Source: Ferribacterium limneticum (GTDB lineage Bacteria; Pseudomonadota; Gammaproteobacteria; Burkholderiales; Rhodocyclaceae). Taken from it: a stretch of 64,000 nt of DNA. Position 1 is the stretch's first letter. Each line of letters opens with the position of its first letter. The stretch is from contig NZ_CP075189.1 of NCBI RefSeq assembly GCF_020510565.1, positions 186,001-250,000 of the forward strand, written 5' to 3'. A program made the translations under genes and the position numbers. The notes below the pieces were generated by a model that was not told the origin of the DNA, ran no database searches, and saw only the letters and a list, made by a program, of their open reading frames with translations. This document shows, piece after piece, positions 1-12,108 of the stretch.

Positions 1-307
1 GGATATCGAAGTCATCAACACCTCCAAGCTGACATCGATGTTCGATCGCATCGTCATTGCCACCGGCGACTCCAATCGTCAGGTCAAGTCGCTGGCCCAG
101 AATGTGGTCGAAAAGGTCAAGGAAGCCGGCGGCGAGATTGTCTCGACCGAAGGCGAAGACGGCGGCGAATGGGTGCTGGTCGATCTCGGCGACGTTGTCG
201 TGCACGTCATGCAAGCCAACGTCCGCGCCTACTACAACCTTGAAGAACTGTGGTCGGCGACGCCGGCCCAACGGCGCAAGGCCGTGGAGCAGGCTCGGCC
301 GGAATGA
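1..307 (+). CDS. rsfS: Ribosomal silencing factor RsfS (5' end cut by window)
   Basis: The reading frame is open from base 2 to the TGA at 305-307, so the gene starts upstream of the window. The visible 101 residues carry the RsfS/YbeB core: a beta strand ending in D-R-I-V-I-A-T-G, the helix after it, and [13 protein letters not shown] followed by [10 protein letters not shown]. RsfS binds ribosomal protein uL14 and blocks subunit joining when nutrients run short (family knowledge). The stop overlaps the ATG of rlmH by 4 nt (ATGA), the usual rsfS-rlmH pairing, so the two are probably translationally coupled. Confidence 0.93.
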   Translation, partial: DIEVINTSKLTSMFDRIVIATGDSNRQVKSLAQNVVEKVKEAGGEIVSTEGEDGGEWVLVDLGDVVVHVMQANVRAYYNLEELWSATPAQRRKAVEQARPE

Positions 308-773
308 AACTGGCCGTACTCGCCGTCGGTCATCGTCAGCCCGCCTGGGTGAACGAGGGCTGCGCCGAGTACCTCAAACGCATGCCGCGCGAACTGCCGG
401 CCAGCGTTAGCGAAATCAAGCCCGAACCGCGCGGTTCGAAAACCCGCGAACAACTGCTGGCCGCTGAAAAAGGCCGCATCCGCGACGCCTTGCCGGGCAG
501 TTGCCGCCTTGTCGTGCTCGACGAAAAGGGCGACGACCTGACCACCCTCAAGCTGGCCAAACGGCTTGAGGTGTGGATGCAGGACGGCCGCGACGTGGCG
601 CTGCTGATTGGCGGCGCCGACGGGCTGGACGAGGAATTCAAGCAACAGGCAGACGACAAGTTGCGCCTGTCCAGCCTGACGCTACCCCATGGCATGGCTC
701 GCCTGCTGTTGTGCGAGCAACTCTACCGCGCCGTCAGTGTCTTAAAGAACCACCCTTATCATCGGGAGGGATG

Positions 774-774
<1 letters not shown>
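304..774 (+). CDS. rlmH: 23S rRNA pseudouridine-1915 N3-methyltransferase RlmH
   Basis: This 156-residue protein has the usual RlmH length. It is a SPOUT-class methyltransferase that methylates pseudouridine 1915 in helix 69 of 23S rRNA, acting on assembled 70S ribosomes (family knowledge). Visible marks are the L-V-V-L-D-E-K-G strand, the glycine-rich [12 protein letters not shown]-binding knot loop, and the C-terminal motif [17 protein letters not shown] followed by N-H-P-Y-H. The start overlaps the rsfS stop by 4 nt and the stop meets the maf start, so rsfS, rlmH and maf form one transcription unit. Confidence 0.96.
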
Positions 775-1375
<601 letters not shown>

Positions 1376-1379
<4 letters not shown>

Positions 1380-2431
1380 GCGGCGCTGGCGCAGTCCATG
1401 ATGGCGCGCGCTGCCTGCGTGATGCCATCGGTTTCCGGTAGCGGCGACGGTGATTGCGCGAGAATGTTTTCAAGGGCTGCCGCGAGTTGTCCGTATTCCA
1501 GTTGTGCGGCGCTGATCTCGAAACAGCGGCCGTTCGCCTTCAGCCATTCGATCAGACAATCCTGCTCCGGCCAGTTTTCGCGCCGCTGGTAGATGACCGG
1601 CGTGCCGTTGCAGGCGGCTTCGGTGAAGGTGCCATAGCCGGGCTTGGTGATGACGGCATCGACCGAGCAGAGCAGGTCGGTGAAGTTCAGGCCGAAAGAT
1701 TCGCTGGCGATCGCATCGGGGTGCCGGCACTGCCATGCGGCCGGCACCAGCCAGCGGATGCCGTTCAGGCGCGGCCAGCTTTCCACCGGCAGGCGATGGG
1801 CGATGCCGCCCATGGCAATCAGGATGGCTTTGTCCCTATTCAGGCCGAGGTCGCGGCGCGTGCCGAGGGCGGCGATCGGGCCGACGGTCTGCACATTGGT
1901 CAGTGCATCCATCGCCATGCCTGGCGTGACGCGCAGGAAGGCTTGCGCCGAGCGGTAGGCGGTGAGCATCTCGGCGTGAATATTCTTGGCCCAGGGCTGA
2001 TCGCCGAAATAATGGTCGAACAGGTCGGCCCAGTTCAGCGAGCACAGGCTGAGTGCCGGAATGCTGGCGGCTGCAGCGCCGGCCAGCGGCAGGTAGCTGA
2101 CGTTGGTGAGGACGAGGTCGGGATTTAAGTTGGCGAGAAAGCGGGCTTCATTGGCAATGCGGCCTGGCCAGTCGGCGTGCGCCTGACGGTAGGCGGTGGC
2201 GCTAGCCGCCAGGTCGATGTGGGTGGCGTCGATCATCACGTAGCCGAAATCGGTGGTGTCGGCGATCAGTGTGTAGGGCGTTTTGATCCGTTGCTGCAGC
2301 TTAGTGGAAGGCAGGGCGCTGCGGATGGTCAGCCGGAAATTCGGGGCGATTCGGGCCAGTGCACTGAGTACGGGCGCCGTGATGGCGAGGTGGCCGAAGC
2401 CGTGGCTGGAAATGTCGACAAACAGGTGCAT
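1376..2431 (-). CDS. MurG-like GT-B glycosyltransferase-fold protein, substrate unknown
   Basis: A 351-residue cytosolic protein with a GT-B style layout. The N-terminal Rossmann half opens with F-V-D-I-S-S-H-G-F-G-H-L-A, the H-G-x-G-H loop common to MurG-like enzymes. The C-terminal half carries the donor-binding signature V-I-T-K-P-G-Y-G-T-F-T-E-A followed by G-T-P-V-I-Y. It resembles stand-alone relatives of the N-terminal domain of plant arabinokinases more than true MurG, because the undecaprenyl-binding surface is not recognisable. The reaction cannot be assigned. It overlaps the maf stop by 4 nt in convergent orientation. A copy of the dispersed 35-bp repeat lies just upstream of its start. 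Confidence 0.8.
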
Positions 2432-2461
2432 GCGGGTTGTTTCTGGGGTTATCGGGCATTG

Positions 2462-2496
2462 CCACGGTCAACCGGAAATTTTGGCCAAAATTGAAA
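2462..2496 (+). repeat. Dispersed 35-bp repeat, copy 1 (intergenic)
   Basis: This copy starts CCACGGTCAACCGGAAA and continues into a perfect 16-bp palindrome, AATTTTGGCCAAAATT. It lies between the start of the glycosyltransferase-like gene and the stop of the enoyl-CoA hydratase gene, both on the minus strand. It shows the two modules of the family most clearly: an imperfectly palindromic CGGTCAACCG core and a TTTTGGCCAAAA core. Confidence 0.85.
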
Positions 2497-2535
2497 TGGT
2501 CCGGACGCCTTGTCGGGGCGTCCGGATTCGTGACC

Positions 2536-3309
2536 TCAGCGGTTCTTGAACGTCGGCTTGCGCTTTTCGGCGAAGGCAGCCATGCCTTCCTTCTGGTCTT
2601 CGAGGGCGAAAGCCGAATGGAAGACGCGGCGCTCGAAGAGCAGGCCCTCGTTGAGCGACGACTCGAAGGCGCGATTGACCGATTCCTTGATCATCATGAC
2701 CACGGGCAGCGAGAAGCTGGCGATGGTCGTGGCGGCTTTCAGCGTTTCTTCCAGCAACTGATCGGCCGGAATGACGCGGGCGACCAGGCCGGATTTTTCC
2801 GCTTCGGCCGCATCCATCATTCGACCAGTGAGGCACAGGTCCATCGCCTTGGCCTTGCCGATGGCGCGCGGCAATCTTTGTGTTCCACCGGCCCCGGGGA
2901 GAGTGCCGAGCTTGATTTCCGGCTGGCCGAATTTGGCCGTGTCGGCGGCGAAGATCATGTCGCACATCATCGCCATCTCGCAGCCGCCACCCAGCGCGAA
3001 GCCGGCCACCGCCGCAATGACCGGCTTGCGCGTCGTCTTGATGCGCTCCCAGTTGCGGGTGATGAAATCGGTCTTGTAGGCGTGCATGTAGTCGAAATCC
3101 TTCATGAAGCCGATGTCGGCCCCGGCGGCAAAGGCTTTTTCATTGCCGGTGATGACGATGCAGCCGATGTTCTCGTCGGCTTCATAGGCGTCGATGGCGG
3201 CACCGATGCCATCAACCACGTCATTGTTCAGTGCATTCATCGCTTCCGGCCGGTTGATGCGGATCAGGCCGACCTTGCCAATGGTTTCGGTGAGGACTAC
3301 TTGGGTCAT
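2536..3309 (-). CDS. Enoyl-CoA hydratase (crotonase family)
   Basis: The 257-residue protein matches crotonase length and adds water across trans-2-enoyl-CoA in beta-oxidation. The oxyanion-hole segments are visible as A-A-G-A-D-I (after E-K-A-F) and A-L-G-G-G-C-E. Both expected catalytic glutamates are present, in G-G-G-C-E-M-A and in G-Q-P-E-I-K-L-G. The sequence resembles PaaF/FadB-type short-chain enoyl-CoA hydratases. The gene stands between a YdcF-like gene upstream and a dispersed repeat downstream, all on the minus strand except the repeat. Exact chain-length preference cannot be read from the sequence. Confidence 0.93.
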   Translation of the reverse strand: MTQVVLTETIGKVGLIRINRPEAMNALNNDVVDGIGAAIDAYEADENIGCIVITGNEKAFAAGADIGFMKDFDYMHAYKTDFITRNWERIKTTRKPVIAAVAGFALGGGCEMAMMCDMIFAADTAKFGQPEIKLGTLPGAGGTQRLPRAIGKAKAMDLCLTGRMMDAAEAEKSGLVARVIPADQLLEETLKAATTIASFSLPVVMMIKESVNRAFESSLNEGLLFERRVFHSAFALEDQKEGMAAFAEKRKPTFKNR

Positions 3310-3328
3310 GTCTTGTCTCCAGATGTAT

Positions 3329-4090
3329 TCAGTGGGTCAGGGCAATCCAGGCCATGCCGAGCCATTCGTGCAGGGCGTAATAGGAAATTTGCAGGGCTTT
3401 GGCCTGCGGCAGGAAATCGCTCAGCAGCCAGTCGAAGCTCTGGTGGCTGAAAAAGGCGGTGGGGGCCGGAATGACTTCGAGTCCGGCCTGTTCGAAAAGC
3501 AGCCGGGCGCGCGGCATGTGGAAGGCGTGGGTGACGAGGAGGATGCGCTGCACGCCGGCGGCCTTGAGGATGGGCGCCGAGAGGGTGGCGTTGCCGGCGG
3601 TATCCATCGATCCGGACTCCTGCCAACGCGTTTCGACGCCGAATTCATTTTGCAGGATGCCGGCCATGAGTTCGGCTTCCGAGGCATTGGTCTCCACCAA
3701 CTGGCCGCCGGTGACCAGCACGGGCAGGTCGTAGCGCCGGGCCAGCGTGGCGCCGTAGCGGGTCCGGATCAGCGTGCGGTCGTTCGCCGTATCGCCGCCG
3801 TATTCGCTGGCGTTGGTGGCCAGACCGCTACCGAGGACGACGATGGCGCCGGCCTCGGGCTTCGGCGCGTTGGGGGCGATGGCTGCCGACTGGTTTTCCA
3901 GAGAGGCGATCAGCAGACCGGCAACGGCCGGCATGCACTGGGCAATCGACAGCATGGTGGCCGCCACGGCCAGCCCGAAAGCCCAGCGCCGGCACCGGAA
4001 AACGCCAGCCACGCAGAGCAGCGCCAGACCGTTGCCGGGTGGCAGAAGCAGCGTGCTGATCAGGATTTTGAGGGTCCAGGCGACGGACAT
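3329..4090 (-). CDS. YdcF/ElyC/SanA-family membrane protein (DUF218)
   Basis: The 253-residue protein has two N-terminal membrane segments (residues about 8-28 and 35-60), then a cytosolic or periplasmic DUF218 domain with [15 protein letters not shown] and [11 protein letters not shown]. Members such as ElyC and SanA affect envelope integrity and peptidoglycan precursor flow; the biochemical activity is not settled. It sits 19 nt upstream of the enoyl-CoA hydratase on the same strand, and divergent to the acetoacetyl-CoA synthetase gene across 154 bp. I see no reason to link it functionally to the CoA enzymes beside it. Confidence 0.88.
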   Translation of the reverse strand: MSVAWTLKILISTLLLPPGNGLALLCVAGVFRCRRWAFGLAVAATMLSIAQCMPAVAGLLIASLENQSAAIAPNAPKPEAGAIVVLGSGLATNASEYGGDTANDRTLIRTRYGATLARRYDLPVLVTGGQLVETNASEAELMAGILQNEFGVETRWQESGSMDTAGNATLSAPILKAAGVQRILLVTHAFHMPRARLLFEQAGLEVIPAPTAFFSHQSFDWLLSDFLPQAKALQISYYALHEWLGMAWIALTH

Positions 4091-4244
4091 ATTTCAGGTG
4101 AGCGGGTGGGTTCAGGGCGTCGAGTTTGTCCGTGTCATGGGCTGGCGTCAATCAGCGCGCTGAAGTGTCCGGTCGATGACAGTTGCCGGCTGGCAAATCC
4201 TGCTATCTTTGCCGATCAAGATAGAACAAGACCGAGGAGACAAG

Positions 4245-6199
<1,955 letters not shown>

Positions 6200-6203
<4 letters not shown>

Positions 6204-7312
6204 GCGCGGCCGAGCACGGCGCGGCGGGCCAGTCGTCCGGCGCGCTGGGCCAGTTCCAGCAGGCTGCCTGCCAGTCCGCTGATCGCTGCCGTAATGCGCT
6301 GGCTGGCGGCTGGGCTTTCGACCCAACGGTAGAACAGCGTCGCTGCGATCAGGCTGGCGGTCCAGGCCAGAACGAGGCCGGTCATGGCCGAAGCGTGCGA
6401 TTCCAGCCCAAATTTGGCGTAGAGCCCGTTGGCCAGCAGCAGGACCGGGAAATGCACGAGAAAGAGCGAATACGATATCTGGCCGAGGAAGGCCAGTGGC
6501 CGGGCGTTCGGCCATTGTTCGAGAAGGCCTGAGCGGCGGCCGAAACCAAGCAGCAGGGCGACGGCCAGGGCGAGCCCGATACGCAGGCGGAAATCGATGA
6601 TCAGCGCGGCGATGGTGATGGTGGCGATGACGCCGAGCCAGGCCGACATCTGCCGGCGGTCGGAAGCCCACCAGGCGGCGGCACCGAGGCCGTAGGAGCC
6701 GAAGAAATAGATGGCCCAGTTGTCCCAGCTGGCGTCGCGGTTGAAGACGAACAGCGAGGCGGCGGCCACGCCGAGTACCAGGGCAGGGGCGACGATCTTG
6801 CGGCGGCCACCCCAGAGCAGCACGGCCATCAGCGCGAAGAGCTGGAAGTCGATGGCGATGTACCAGACGCCGGCCGACAGTGCATCGAAGCCAAGCAGGC
6901 TGTGCAGCAGGAAGGCGTGGGCCAGCCATTGCGTGAAGGTGGCGCGGTCGGGAATCGCCTCGTCGTCCATCCAGTGGTCGGCGATGGCGGCGGCCATGAT
7001 GGCCAGGCCGATGGCGGCGAGATAGGGTACAGCGAGGCGCAGATAGCGCTTCCAGATCAGCGGCAGCGGCGAAACGGCCAGCGCCTGGCCATGCGAAGAC
7101 AGGCCGCGGGCAGCAAGAAAGCCGGCGATGACGAGAAAGACCTGGACGGCCATGCGGCCGTATTCAAAAAACCAGCCGAACAGGCCGGGCAGGGCTGCGC
7201 GCGCCGCCTCGGCGAGCGGGCCGTAAGACGAAAAATGGTTGAGCAGGACGAGCAAAGCCGCGATCGCCTTGAGGGCGTCGATCAGCGGCATGCGGTTGGA
7301 AACTTTGCTCAT
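6200..7312 (-). CDS. Acyltransferase 3 family integral membrane protein
   Basis: A multi-span membrane protein of 370 residues with about ten hydrophobic segments. The N-terminus [18 protein letters not shown] holds the catalytic-type histidine of acyltransferase 3 (OafA/NodX-like) proteins, and [19 protein letters not shown] matches the next conserved helix. Such enzymes transfer acyl groups to surface sugars; the target here is unknown. I chose the ATG at 7312 (M-S-K-V-S-N-R) behind GAAGG rather than the ATG at 7345. The C-terminus overlaps the acetoacetyl-CoA synthetase stop by 4 nt. Confidence 0.9.
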
Positions 7313-7378
7313 GGCCTTCAGTGTACACTGATTGCTGCAGTGCACAATAAATAATCCCGTGTGTTTTGTAAGGTTTAG

Positions 7379-8662
7379 TTAAACAAAACGCGCGACGAAG
7401 GAATTGGTGTACATGGCCGGCAAATCGATCCACACCCGATGGCCGCTGCCGGGGGCGACGGTGACCGGCTCGCCCTTTTTGTTTTCCATGCCGGTCAGCG
7501 TCAAAACGTGGTTGCCCGACGGGTGCACGCATTCCAGTCGGTCGCCGACGGAAAACCGATTTTTGACCTCGATTTCCATGAGGCCGCGCACCGGGTCGAA
7601 AGCGACGGCATCGCCAACGTAGAGGCTGCGATCCGATTCGGAGCTGCCGCGCAGGTAATTCTGGTATTCGACGTCGTGGTGGCGCTGCAAAAAGCCATCG
7701 GTGTAGCCGCGATTGGCCAGACCTTCGAGTTCGCGGAGCAGGGCGGGGTCGAGCGGCTTGCCGGCGACGGCGTCGTCGATGGCCTGGCGGTAGGCCTGGC
7801 TGGTCCGCGCGACGTAGTACGGGCTCTTGGTCCGGCCTTCGATCTTGAGCGAATCGACGCCGATTTCGACTAGGCGCTGCACATGCTCAATGGCGCGCAG
7901 ATCCTTGGAGTTCAGGATGTAGGTGCCGTGCTCGTCTTCCTCGATCGGCATGAGCTCGCCCGGGCGCTGCTTTTCTTCGAGCAGGTATTCGATTTCATTT
8001 TTGGGCATTTTTTCCGGTTTACCGTGGGAACTGCCGTCGGAAGTGCTCAGCTTGTAGTCCCAGCGGCAGGAATTGGTGCAACTGCCCTGGTTCGGGTCGC
8101 GGTGATTGAAGTAGCCGGAAAGCAGGCAGCGGCCCGAGTAGGCGATGCACAGCGCGCCATGGACGAAGACTTCGAGCTCGATGTCCGGGCAACGCTGGCG
8201 GATTTCGGCGACTTCGTCGAGCGACAGTTCGCGCGACAGGATGATGCGCTGGACGCCCATTTTCTGCCAGAAACGCACCGAGGCCCAATTCACCGTGTTG
8301 GCTTGCACCGAGAGGTGAATGACCTGTTCCGGCCAGGTTTCGCGCACCATGTCGATGAGGCCGGGGTCGGACATGATCAGGGCGTCGGGCTTGAGGGCGA
8401 TGACCGGCGCCATGTCGGCCAGGTAGGTCGGCAGCTTGGCGTTGTGCGGGATGATGTTGCTGACGACGAAAAACTGCTTGCCGCGGGCGTGCGCTTCGTT
8501 GATCCCGTCGCCCAGTTTTTCGATGCTGCCGAACTCGTTGTTGCGCACGCGCAGGCTGTAACGCGGCTGGCCGGCGTAGATGGCGTCGGCGCCGAAATCG
8601 AAGGCGGTGCGCATCATGTCGAGCGAGCCGGCGGGGGCGAGGAGTTCAGGGGCTTTGGACAT
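7379..8662 (-). CDS. trhP: U32 family tRNA hydroxylation protein TrhP (YegQ-like)
   Basis: The 427-residue protein belongs to the U32 'peptidase' family and looks like YegQ/TrhP, which with prephenate makes 5-hydroxyuridine at wobble U34 of tRNA (family knowledge). Visible are P-E-L-L-A-P-A-G-S-L, G-A-D-A-I-Y-A-G, H-L-S-V-Q-A-N-T-V-N, and the Fe-S-type cysteine set in H-G-A-L-C-I-A-Y-S-G-R-C-L-L-S and Q-G-S-C-T-N-S-C-R-W. It is slightly shorter than the E. coli protein. It is divergent to rng with only 35 bp between the starts, so the two promoters overlap each other or the coding ends. Confidence 0.9.
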   Translation of the reverse strand: MSKAPELLAPAGSLDMMRTAFDFGADAIYAGQPRYSLRVRNNEFGSIEKLGDGINEAHARGKQFFVVSNIIPHNAKLPTYLADMAPVIALKPDALIMSDPGLIDMVRETWPEQVIHLSVQANTVNWASVRFWQKMGVQRIILSRELSLDEVAEIRQRCPDIELEVFVHGALCIAYSGRCLLSGYFNHRDPNQGSCTNSCRWDYKLSTSDGSSHGKPEKMPKNEIEYLLEEKQRPGELMPIEEDEHGTYILNSKDLRAIEHVQRLVEIGVDSLKIEGRTKSPYYVARTSQAYRQAIDDAVAGKPLDPALLRELEGLANRGYTDGFLQRHHDVEYQNYLRGSSESDRSLYVGDAVAFDPVRGLMEIEVKNRFSVGDRLECVHPSGNHVLTLTGMENKKGEPVTVAPGSGHRVWIDLPAMYTNSFVARFV

Positions 8663-8697
8663 AGTAGAATGCAGCGAAACCGCGCATTGTAGAGACT

Positions 8698-10149
8698 ATG
8701 TCTGAAGAAATCCTGATCAATTTCACCCCGCAGGAAACCCGCGTTGCCGTCATGCAACAGGGTGTCGTCCAGGAACTCCATATCGAGCGCACGGCGAGCC
8801 GCGGGCTGGTCGGCAACGTCTATCTCGGCCGCGTCTGCCGCATCCTGCCCGGCATGCAGTCCGCCTTCATCGAGGTTGGCCTGGACCGCACTGCTTTCCT
8901 GCATGTTGCCGACATCTGGCAACCGCGTGAAACTGCGACCGAAAGGCCGATCGAGAAGATTCTGCACGAAGGGCAAAGTGTCCTCGTCCAGGTCGTCAAG
9001 GACCCGATCGGCACCAAGGGAGCCCGCCTGTCGACCCAGGTTTCGATTGCCGGCCGCATGCTCGTCCATTTGCCGCAGGAAAAGCATATCGGCATCTCGC
9101 AGCGCATCGAGTCCGAAGCCGAGCGCGAGTCGTTGCGCGAAAAAATCAATCGCCTCGTGCCGGCCGAAGAGCCGGGTGGATTCATCGTCAGAACCATGGC
9201 TGAGAATGCCAGCGACGAAGAGTTCGCCACGGACATCGCGTACCTGCGCAAGACCTGGGCCGATATCCGTGAAAAGGCCCGCACCTTCGGGCCACCCACC
9301 CTGCTTTACCAGGAGTTGTCGCTCGGCCAGCGCGTCCTGCGCGACTTCGTCAATCCCGACACGACGCGCATCGTCATCGACTCGCGGGAAAACTTCCAGA
9401 AGCTGACCGCCTTTGCGCAGGAATACACGCCGGCGGTGATCCCGCTGCTCGAGCACTACATCGGCCAGCGCCCGCTGTTCGACCTGCACGGCGTCGAGGA
9501 TGAAATCCAGAAAGCCCTGGCCCGCCGCGTCGACCTCAAGTCGGGCGGCTACCTGATCATGGATCAGACCGAGGCGATGACGACCATCGACGTCAACACC
9601 GGCGGTTTCGTCGGTGTGCGCAACTTCGACGACACCATTTTCAAGACCAACCTCGAAGCGGCGGTCACCATCGCCCGCCAGCTGCGCCTGCGGAACCTCG
9701 GCGGCATCATCATTGTCGACTTCATCGACATGGAAAACGAAGAGCACAAGAGAGCAGTGCTCGACGAATTCAACAAGGCCTTGGCCCGCGATCACACCCG
9801 CCTGACGGTCAACGGCTTCACCCAACTCGGCCTGGTCGAAATGACCCGCAAGCGGACCCGCGAATCGCTCGCCCACGTGCTCTGCCAGCCCTGCCCGACC
9901 TGCGGTGGCCGTGGCGAGGTCAAGACGGCACGCACCGTCGCTTACGAAATCCTCCGTGAACTGCTGCGCGAAGCCCGCCAGTTCAACGCCCGCGAATACC
10001 GCATCCTGGCTGGCCCGGCCGTGGTCAATCTCTTCCTCGATGAAGAGTCACAGGCACTGGCCATGCTCTCCGACTTCATAGGCAAGTCCGTTTCACTGCA
10101 GTCAGAACCGAGTTATTCACCCGAGCAGTACGACATTGTTTTGATGTAA
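8698..10149 (+). CDS. rng: Ribonuclease G
   Basis: The 483-residue protein is RNase G, an endoribonuclease that matures 5' ends of 16S rRNA and cuts some mRNAs. An S1 domain occupies about residues 35-125 (G-N-V-Y-L-G-R-V and A-F-I-E-V-G). The catalytic DNase I-like region holds the metal-binding aspartates in D-V-N-T-G-G-F-V-G and I-V-D-F-I-D-M. The Zn-link C-P-T-C-G-G-R-G follows near residue 400. It lacks the long C-terminal scaffold of RNase E. In many proteobacteria maf precedes rng directly; here a 7.3-kb block separates them. Confidence 0.96.
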   Translation: MSEEILINFTPQETRVAVMQQGVVQELHIERTASRGLVGNVYLGRVCRILPGMQSAFIEVGLDRTAFLHVADIWQPRETATERPIEKILHEGQSVLVQVVKDPIGTKGARLSTQVSIAGRMLVHLPQEKHIGISQRIESEAERESLREKINRLVPAEEPGGFIVRTMAENASDEEFATDIAYLRKTWADIREKARTFGPPTLLYQELSLGQRVLRDFVNPDTTRIVIDSRENFQKLTAFAQEYTPAVIPLLEHYIGQRPLFDLHGVEDEIQKALARRVDLKSGGYLIMDQTEAMTTIDVNTGGFVGVRNFDDTIFKTNLEAAVTIARQLRLRNLGGIIIVDFIDMENEEHKRAVLDEFNKALARDHTRLTVNGFTQLGLVEMTRKRTRESLAHVLCQPCPTCGGRGEVKTARTVAYEILRELLREARQFNAREYRILAGPAVVNLFLDEESQALAMLSDFIGKSVSLQSEPSYSPEQYDIVLM

Positions 10150-10169
10150 TTCCCCCGAGGAGACAAACC

Positions 10170-11045
10170 ATGAAAACAGAACCGGAGTTCGACAGCCTTG
10201 TACCCGCCCAATCTTTCGATCGCAGGAGTTTCATTGTGACCAGCCTGGGTGCCGGCTTCGCCTTGGCCACCCAGCCCGTGATGGCCCAGACGGCCATCAA
10301 GACCGACGAAACCGGCATCGTCGCCGGCGAGATCAAGGTGCCGGTCAAGGACGGCGAGATGGTCGCCTACCGCGCCGTCCCCGGTGGTCTCGAGAAACCG
10401 CCGGTCGTCCTCGTCGCATCGGAGATTTTCGGCGCCCATGAATACATCCGCGATGTCTGTCGTCGGCTGGCCAAGCTCGGCTACTGCGCCATTGCTCCCG
10501 AATTGTTCGCGCGCCAGGGCGATCCGCGCCAGATCAGTGCCATTCCTGAAATCCTCGAAAAAATCACCTACAAGACGCCCGATGCGCAGGTGCTCGGCGA
10601 CCTTGATGCCTGCGTTGCCTGGGCGGCCAGCAAGGGCGCCGACACCAGCCGCCTGGCGATCACCGGCTTCTGCTGGGGCGGCCGCATTGCCTGGCTGTAC
10701 AGCGCCCACAACCCGGCGCTCAAGGCCAGCGTCGCCTGGTACGGTCGTCTGGTCGGCATGGCCAGCCCGATTACGCCGAAACATCCGACTGAACTCGTCG
10801 GCGAACTCAAGGCGCCGGTCCTCGGGCTCTACGGCGGACTCGATACCGGCATTCCGCTGGAATCCGTCGAGGCCATGGAAAAGGCCCTGCAGCAAGGCAG
10901 TCTGGCCGCCAAAGCGTCGGAAATTCACGTTTACGACAATGCGCCGCACGCCTTCCATGCCGATTACCGTCCGAGCTACCGCAAGGAAGATGCCGAAGAC
11001 GGCTGGCTGAAAATGCTCGCCTGGTTCCGCAAAAACGGCGTCTGA
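10170..11045 (+). CDS. Tat-exported dienelactone hydrolase-family protein
   Basis: A 291-residue alpha/beta hydrolase of the dienelactone hydrolase family. The N-terminus has a twin-arginine motif (F-D-R-R-S-F-I, residues 16-22), a hydrophobic stretch and a likely cut after V-M-A, so export to the periplasm by Tat is predicted. The nucleophile elbow is G-F-C-W-G-G (Cys168), with Asp225 in G-G-L-D-T-G and His260 in A-P-H-A-F-H completing the usual Cys-Asp-His triad. A GAGGAGA ribosome site precedes the ATG. It starts 20 nt after rng and could be co-transcribed. The substrate is unknown. Confidence 0.9.
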   Translation: MKTEPEFDSLVPAQSFDRRSFIVTSLGAGFALATQPVMAQTAIKTDETGIVAGEIKVPVKDGEMVAYRAVPGGLEKPPVVLVASEIFGAHEYIRDVCRRLAKLGYCAIAPELFARQGDPRQISAIPEILEKITYKTPDAQVLGDLDACVAWAASKGADTSRLAITGFCWGGRIAWLYSAHNPALKASVAWYGRLVGMASPITPKHPTELVGELKAPVLGLYGGLDTGIPLESVEAMEKALQQGSLAAKASEIHVYDNAPHAFHADYRPSYRKEDAEDGWLKMLAWFRKNGV

Positions 11046-11115
11046 TCGCCGATTCGAGGCTGCAAGGGGGCGCCTTCGTGCTAACCTTCGCGCCTCGACA
11101 AGACACTGTTCCATC

Positions 11116-11532
11116 ATGACGACTACCGAAGCCACGACCACCAAGCCGAACGACACCCGGGCCCTGCTCAAGGACCTGCAGGAACGATTCGATGTCTTCC
11201 GCAATTTCAGCCCGCTGGCCATCGGCATCGACAAGCAGGTCTTCGCCCTGTTGCCCGAACTGAGCAAGAAATCCCTGCGCCTTGCCATGCGCAGCCACAC
11301 CATTTCGACGCGCTACCTGAAAGAAATGGAAAAAGGCACGGTACGCCTGAATCTGGACGGCACGCCAGCCGATGAGGTGACCGACGAAAACCGTCAGCAC
11401 GCCGCCGAGCAACTGCGCGAGCGCTTCAAGAAACAGGCCGAGGCACGCAAGGCCGCCGAGGCAGAAGCCAAGGCCGAGCAGCGCCGGACGGAAAAGCTGA
11501 ACCAGCTCGCCGAGAAATTCGGCCGCAAGTAA
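11116..11532 (+). CDS. ProQ/FinO-domain RNA-binding protein
   Basis: A 138-residue protein with the ProQ/FinO fold at about residues 14-100 (L-L-K-D-L-Q-E-R-F-D-V-F, P-L-A-I-G-I-D-K-Q, L-R-L-A-M-R-S-H-T-I-S-T-R-Y-L-K). A lysine/alanine-rich helical tail follows (residues 105-135). It has no second Tudor-like domain, so it is a minimal ProQ. Such proteins bind structured sRNAs and mRNA 3' ends (family knowledge). A strong terminator lies 20 nt after the stop. The N-terminus is threonine-rich and probably disordered. Confidence 0.9.
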   Translation: MTTTEATTTKPNDTRALLKDLQERFDVFRNFSPLAIGIDKQVFALLPELSKKSLRLAMRSHTISTRYLKEMEKGTVRLNLDGTPADEVTDENRQHAAEQLRERFKKQAEARKAAEAEAKAEQRRTEKLNQLAEKFGRK

Positions 11533-11551
11533 GTCGGTTCCGAACAAAGAA

Positions 11552-11580
11552 AAAGGCCAGTCGCTTGACTGGCCTTTTTT
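11552..11580 (+). terminator. Rho-independent terminator after the proQ-like gene
   Basis: The stem AAAGGCCAGTC / GACTGGCCTTT (11 bp) closes a GCTT loop and runs into T residues. It lies 20 nt past the stop of the ProQ-like gene. The A-rich 5' side may also serve the tRNA transcript arriving from the other strand. Confidence 0.93.
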
Positions 11581-11591
11581 CTGGAATTCTT

Positions 11592-11667
11592 TGGTTGCGG
11601 GAGCAGGACTTGAACCTGCGACCTTCGGGTTATGAGCCCGACGAGCTGCCAACTGCTCCATCCCGCG
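11592..11667 (-). tRNA. Initiator tRNA-fMet (CAT)
   Basis: The minus strand reads CGCGGGATGGAGCAG onward to a genome-encoded CCA end. The anticodon loop CTCATAA gives CAT. Initiator marks are visible: the unpaired C1-A72 at the top of the acceptor stem, the three G-C pairs (GGG/CCC) flanking the anticodon loop, and A11 in the D-stem. It is the last tRNA in a three-gene minus-strand operon. Confidence 0.95.
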
Positions 11668-11758
11668 TCCGATAATCGTTTTTGCTGCTACACCGCGACT
11701 GGCAGTGCAATCTAAACAATAAGCCAGGGTTTGGTGTTGGCTGAGTGCTTGGAATTTA

Positions 11759-11834
11759 TGGTGGGGCGCGACAGATTCGAACTGTCGACCTACGGATTAA
11801 GAGTCCGCTGCTCTACCAACTGAGCTAGCGCCCC
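11759..11834 (-). tRNA. tRNA-Lys (CTT)
   Basis: Cloverleaf on the minus strand: acceptor GGGGCGC pairs with GCGCCCC, D-arm GCTC/GAGC, anticodon stem GCGGA/TCCGT with loop CTCTTAA (anticodon CTT), T-arm GACAG TTCGAAT CTGTC, and an encoded CCA. It is the middle gene of the tRNA operon. Confidence 0.95.
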
Positions 11835-11851
11835 ACGTTCCCTGGATTTGC

Positions 11852-11927
11852 TGGTGGGTCGGCCGAGATTCGAACTCGGGACCAACGGATTAAAAGTCCG
11901 CTGCTCTACCGACTGAGCTACCGACCC
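11852..11927 (-). tRNA. tRNA-Lys (TTT)
   Basis: Cloverleaf on the minus strand: acceptor GGGTCGG pairs with CCGACCC, anticodon stem GCGGA/TCCGT with loop CTTTTAA (anticodon TTT), T-arm CCGAG TTCGAAT CTCGG, and an encoded CCA. It is the promoter-proximal tRNA, 17 bp before tRNA-Lys(CTT). The two Lys genes share the D-arm and anticodon-stem sequences, which suggests duplication. Confidence 0.95.
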
Positions 11928-11945
11928 GACCTACCGGGAGCGCGC

Positions 11946-11974
11946 ATTATATAGACGGTGACCATGACCGTCAA
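11946..11974 (-). promoter_or_regulatory. Sigma-70 promoter of the tRNA operon
   Basis: On the minus strand a -35 box TTGACG (11974-11969) and a perfect -10 box TATAAT (11951-11946) are separated by exactly 17 bp. The -10 box lies 18 bp upstream of the first tRNA, followed by a GC-rich discriminator of the kind seen at stringently controlled stable-RNA promoters. Confidence 0.85.
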
Positions 11975-12108
11975 CGGAAAAGGCCTCTGTGAAGAATTGT
12001 GAGGATAGGTGTGATCCGGCTGTTCAGTGCCGATGATGCGGCTAGAATAAATTGTCGTTCAAGGCTGTTGAGCGAACGGACCGGAATGCATTTTTCAAGG
12101 AGAGCACC

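Noticed and set aside
11961..11980. Possible degenerate dispersed repeat (GACCGTCAACGGAAAAGGCC)
   Set aside because: The matching bases contain the -35 box of the tRNA promoter with perfect 17-bp spacing to TATAAT, which explains them better.
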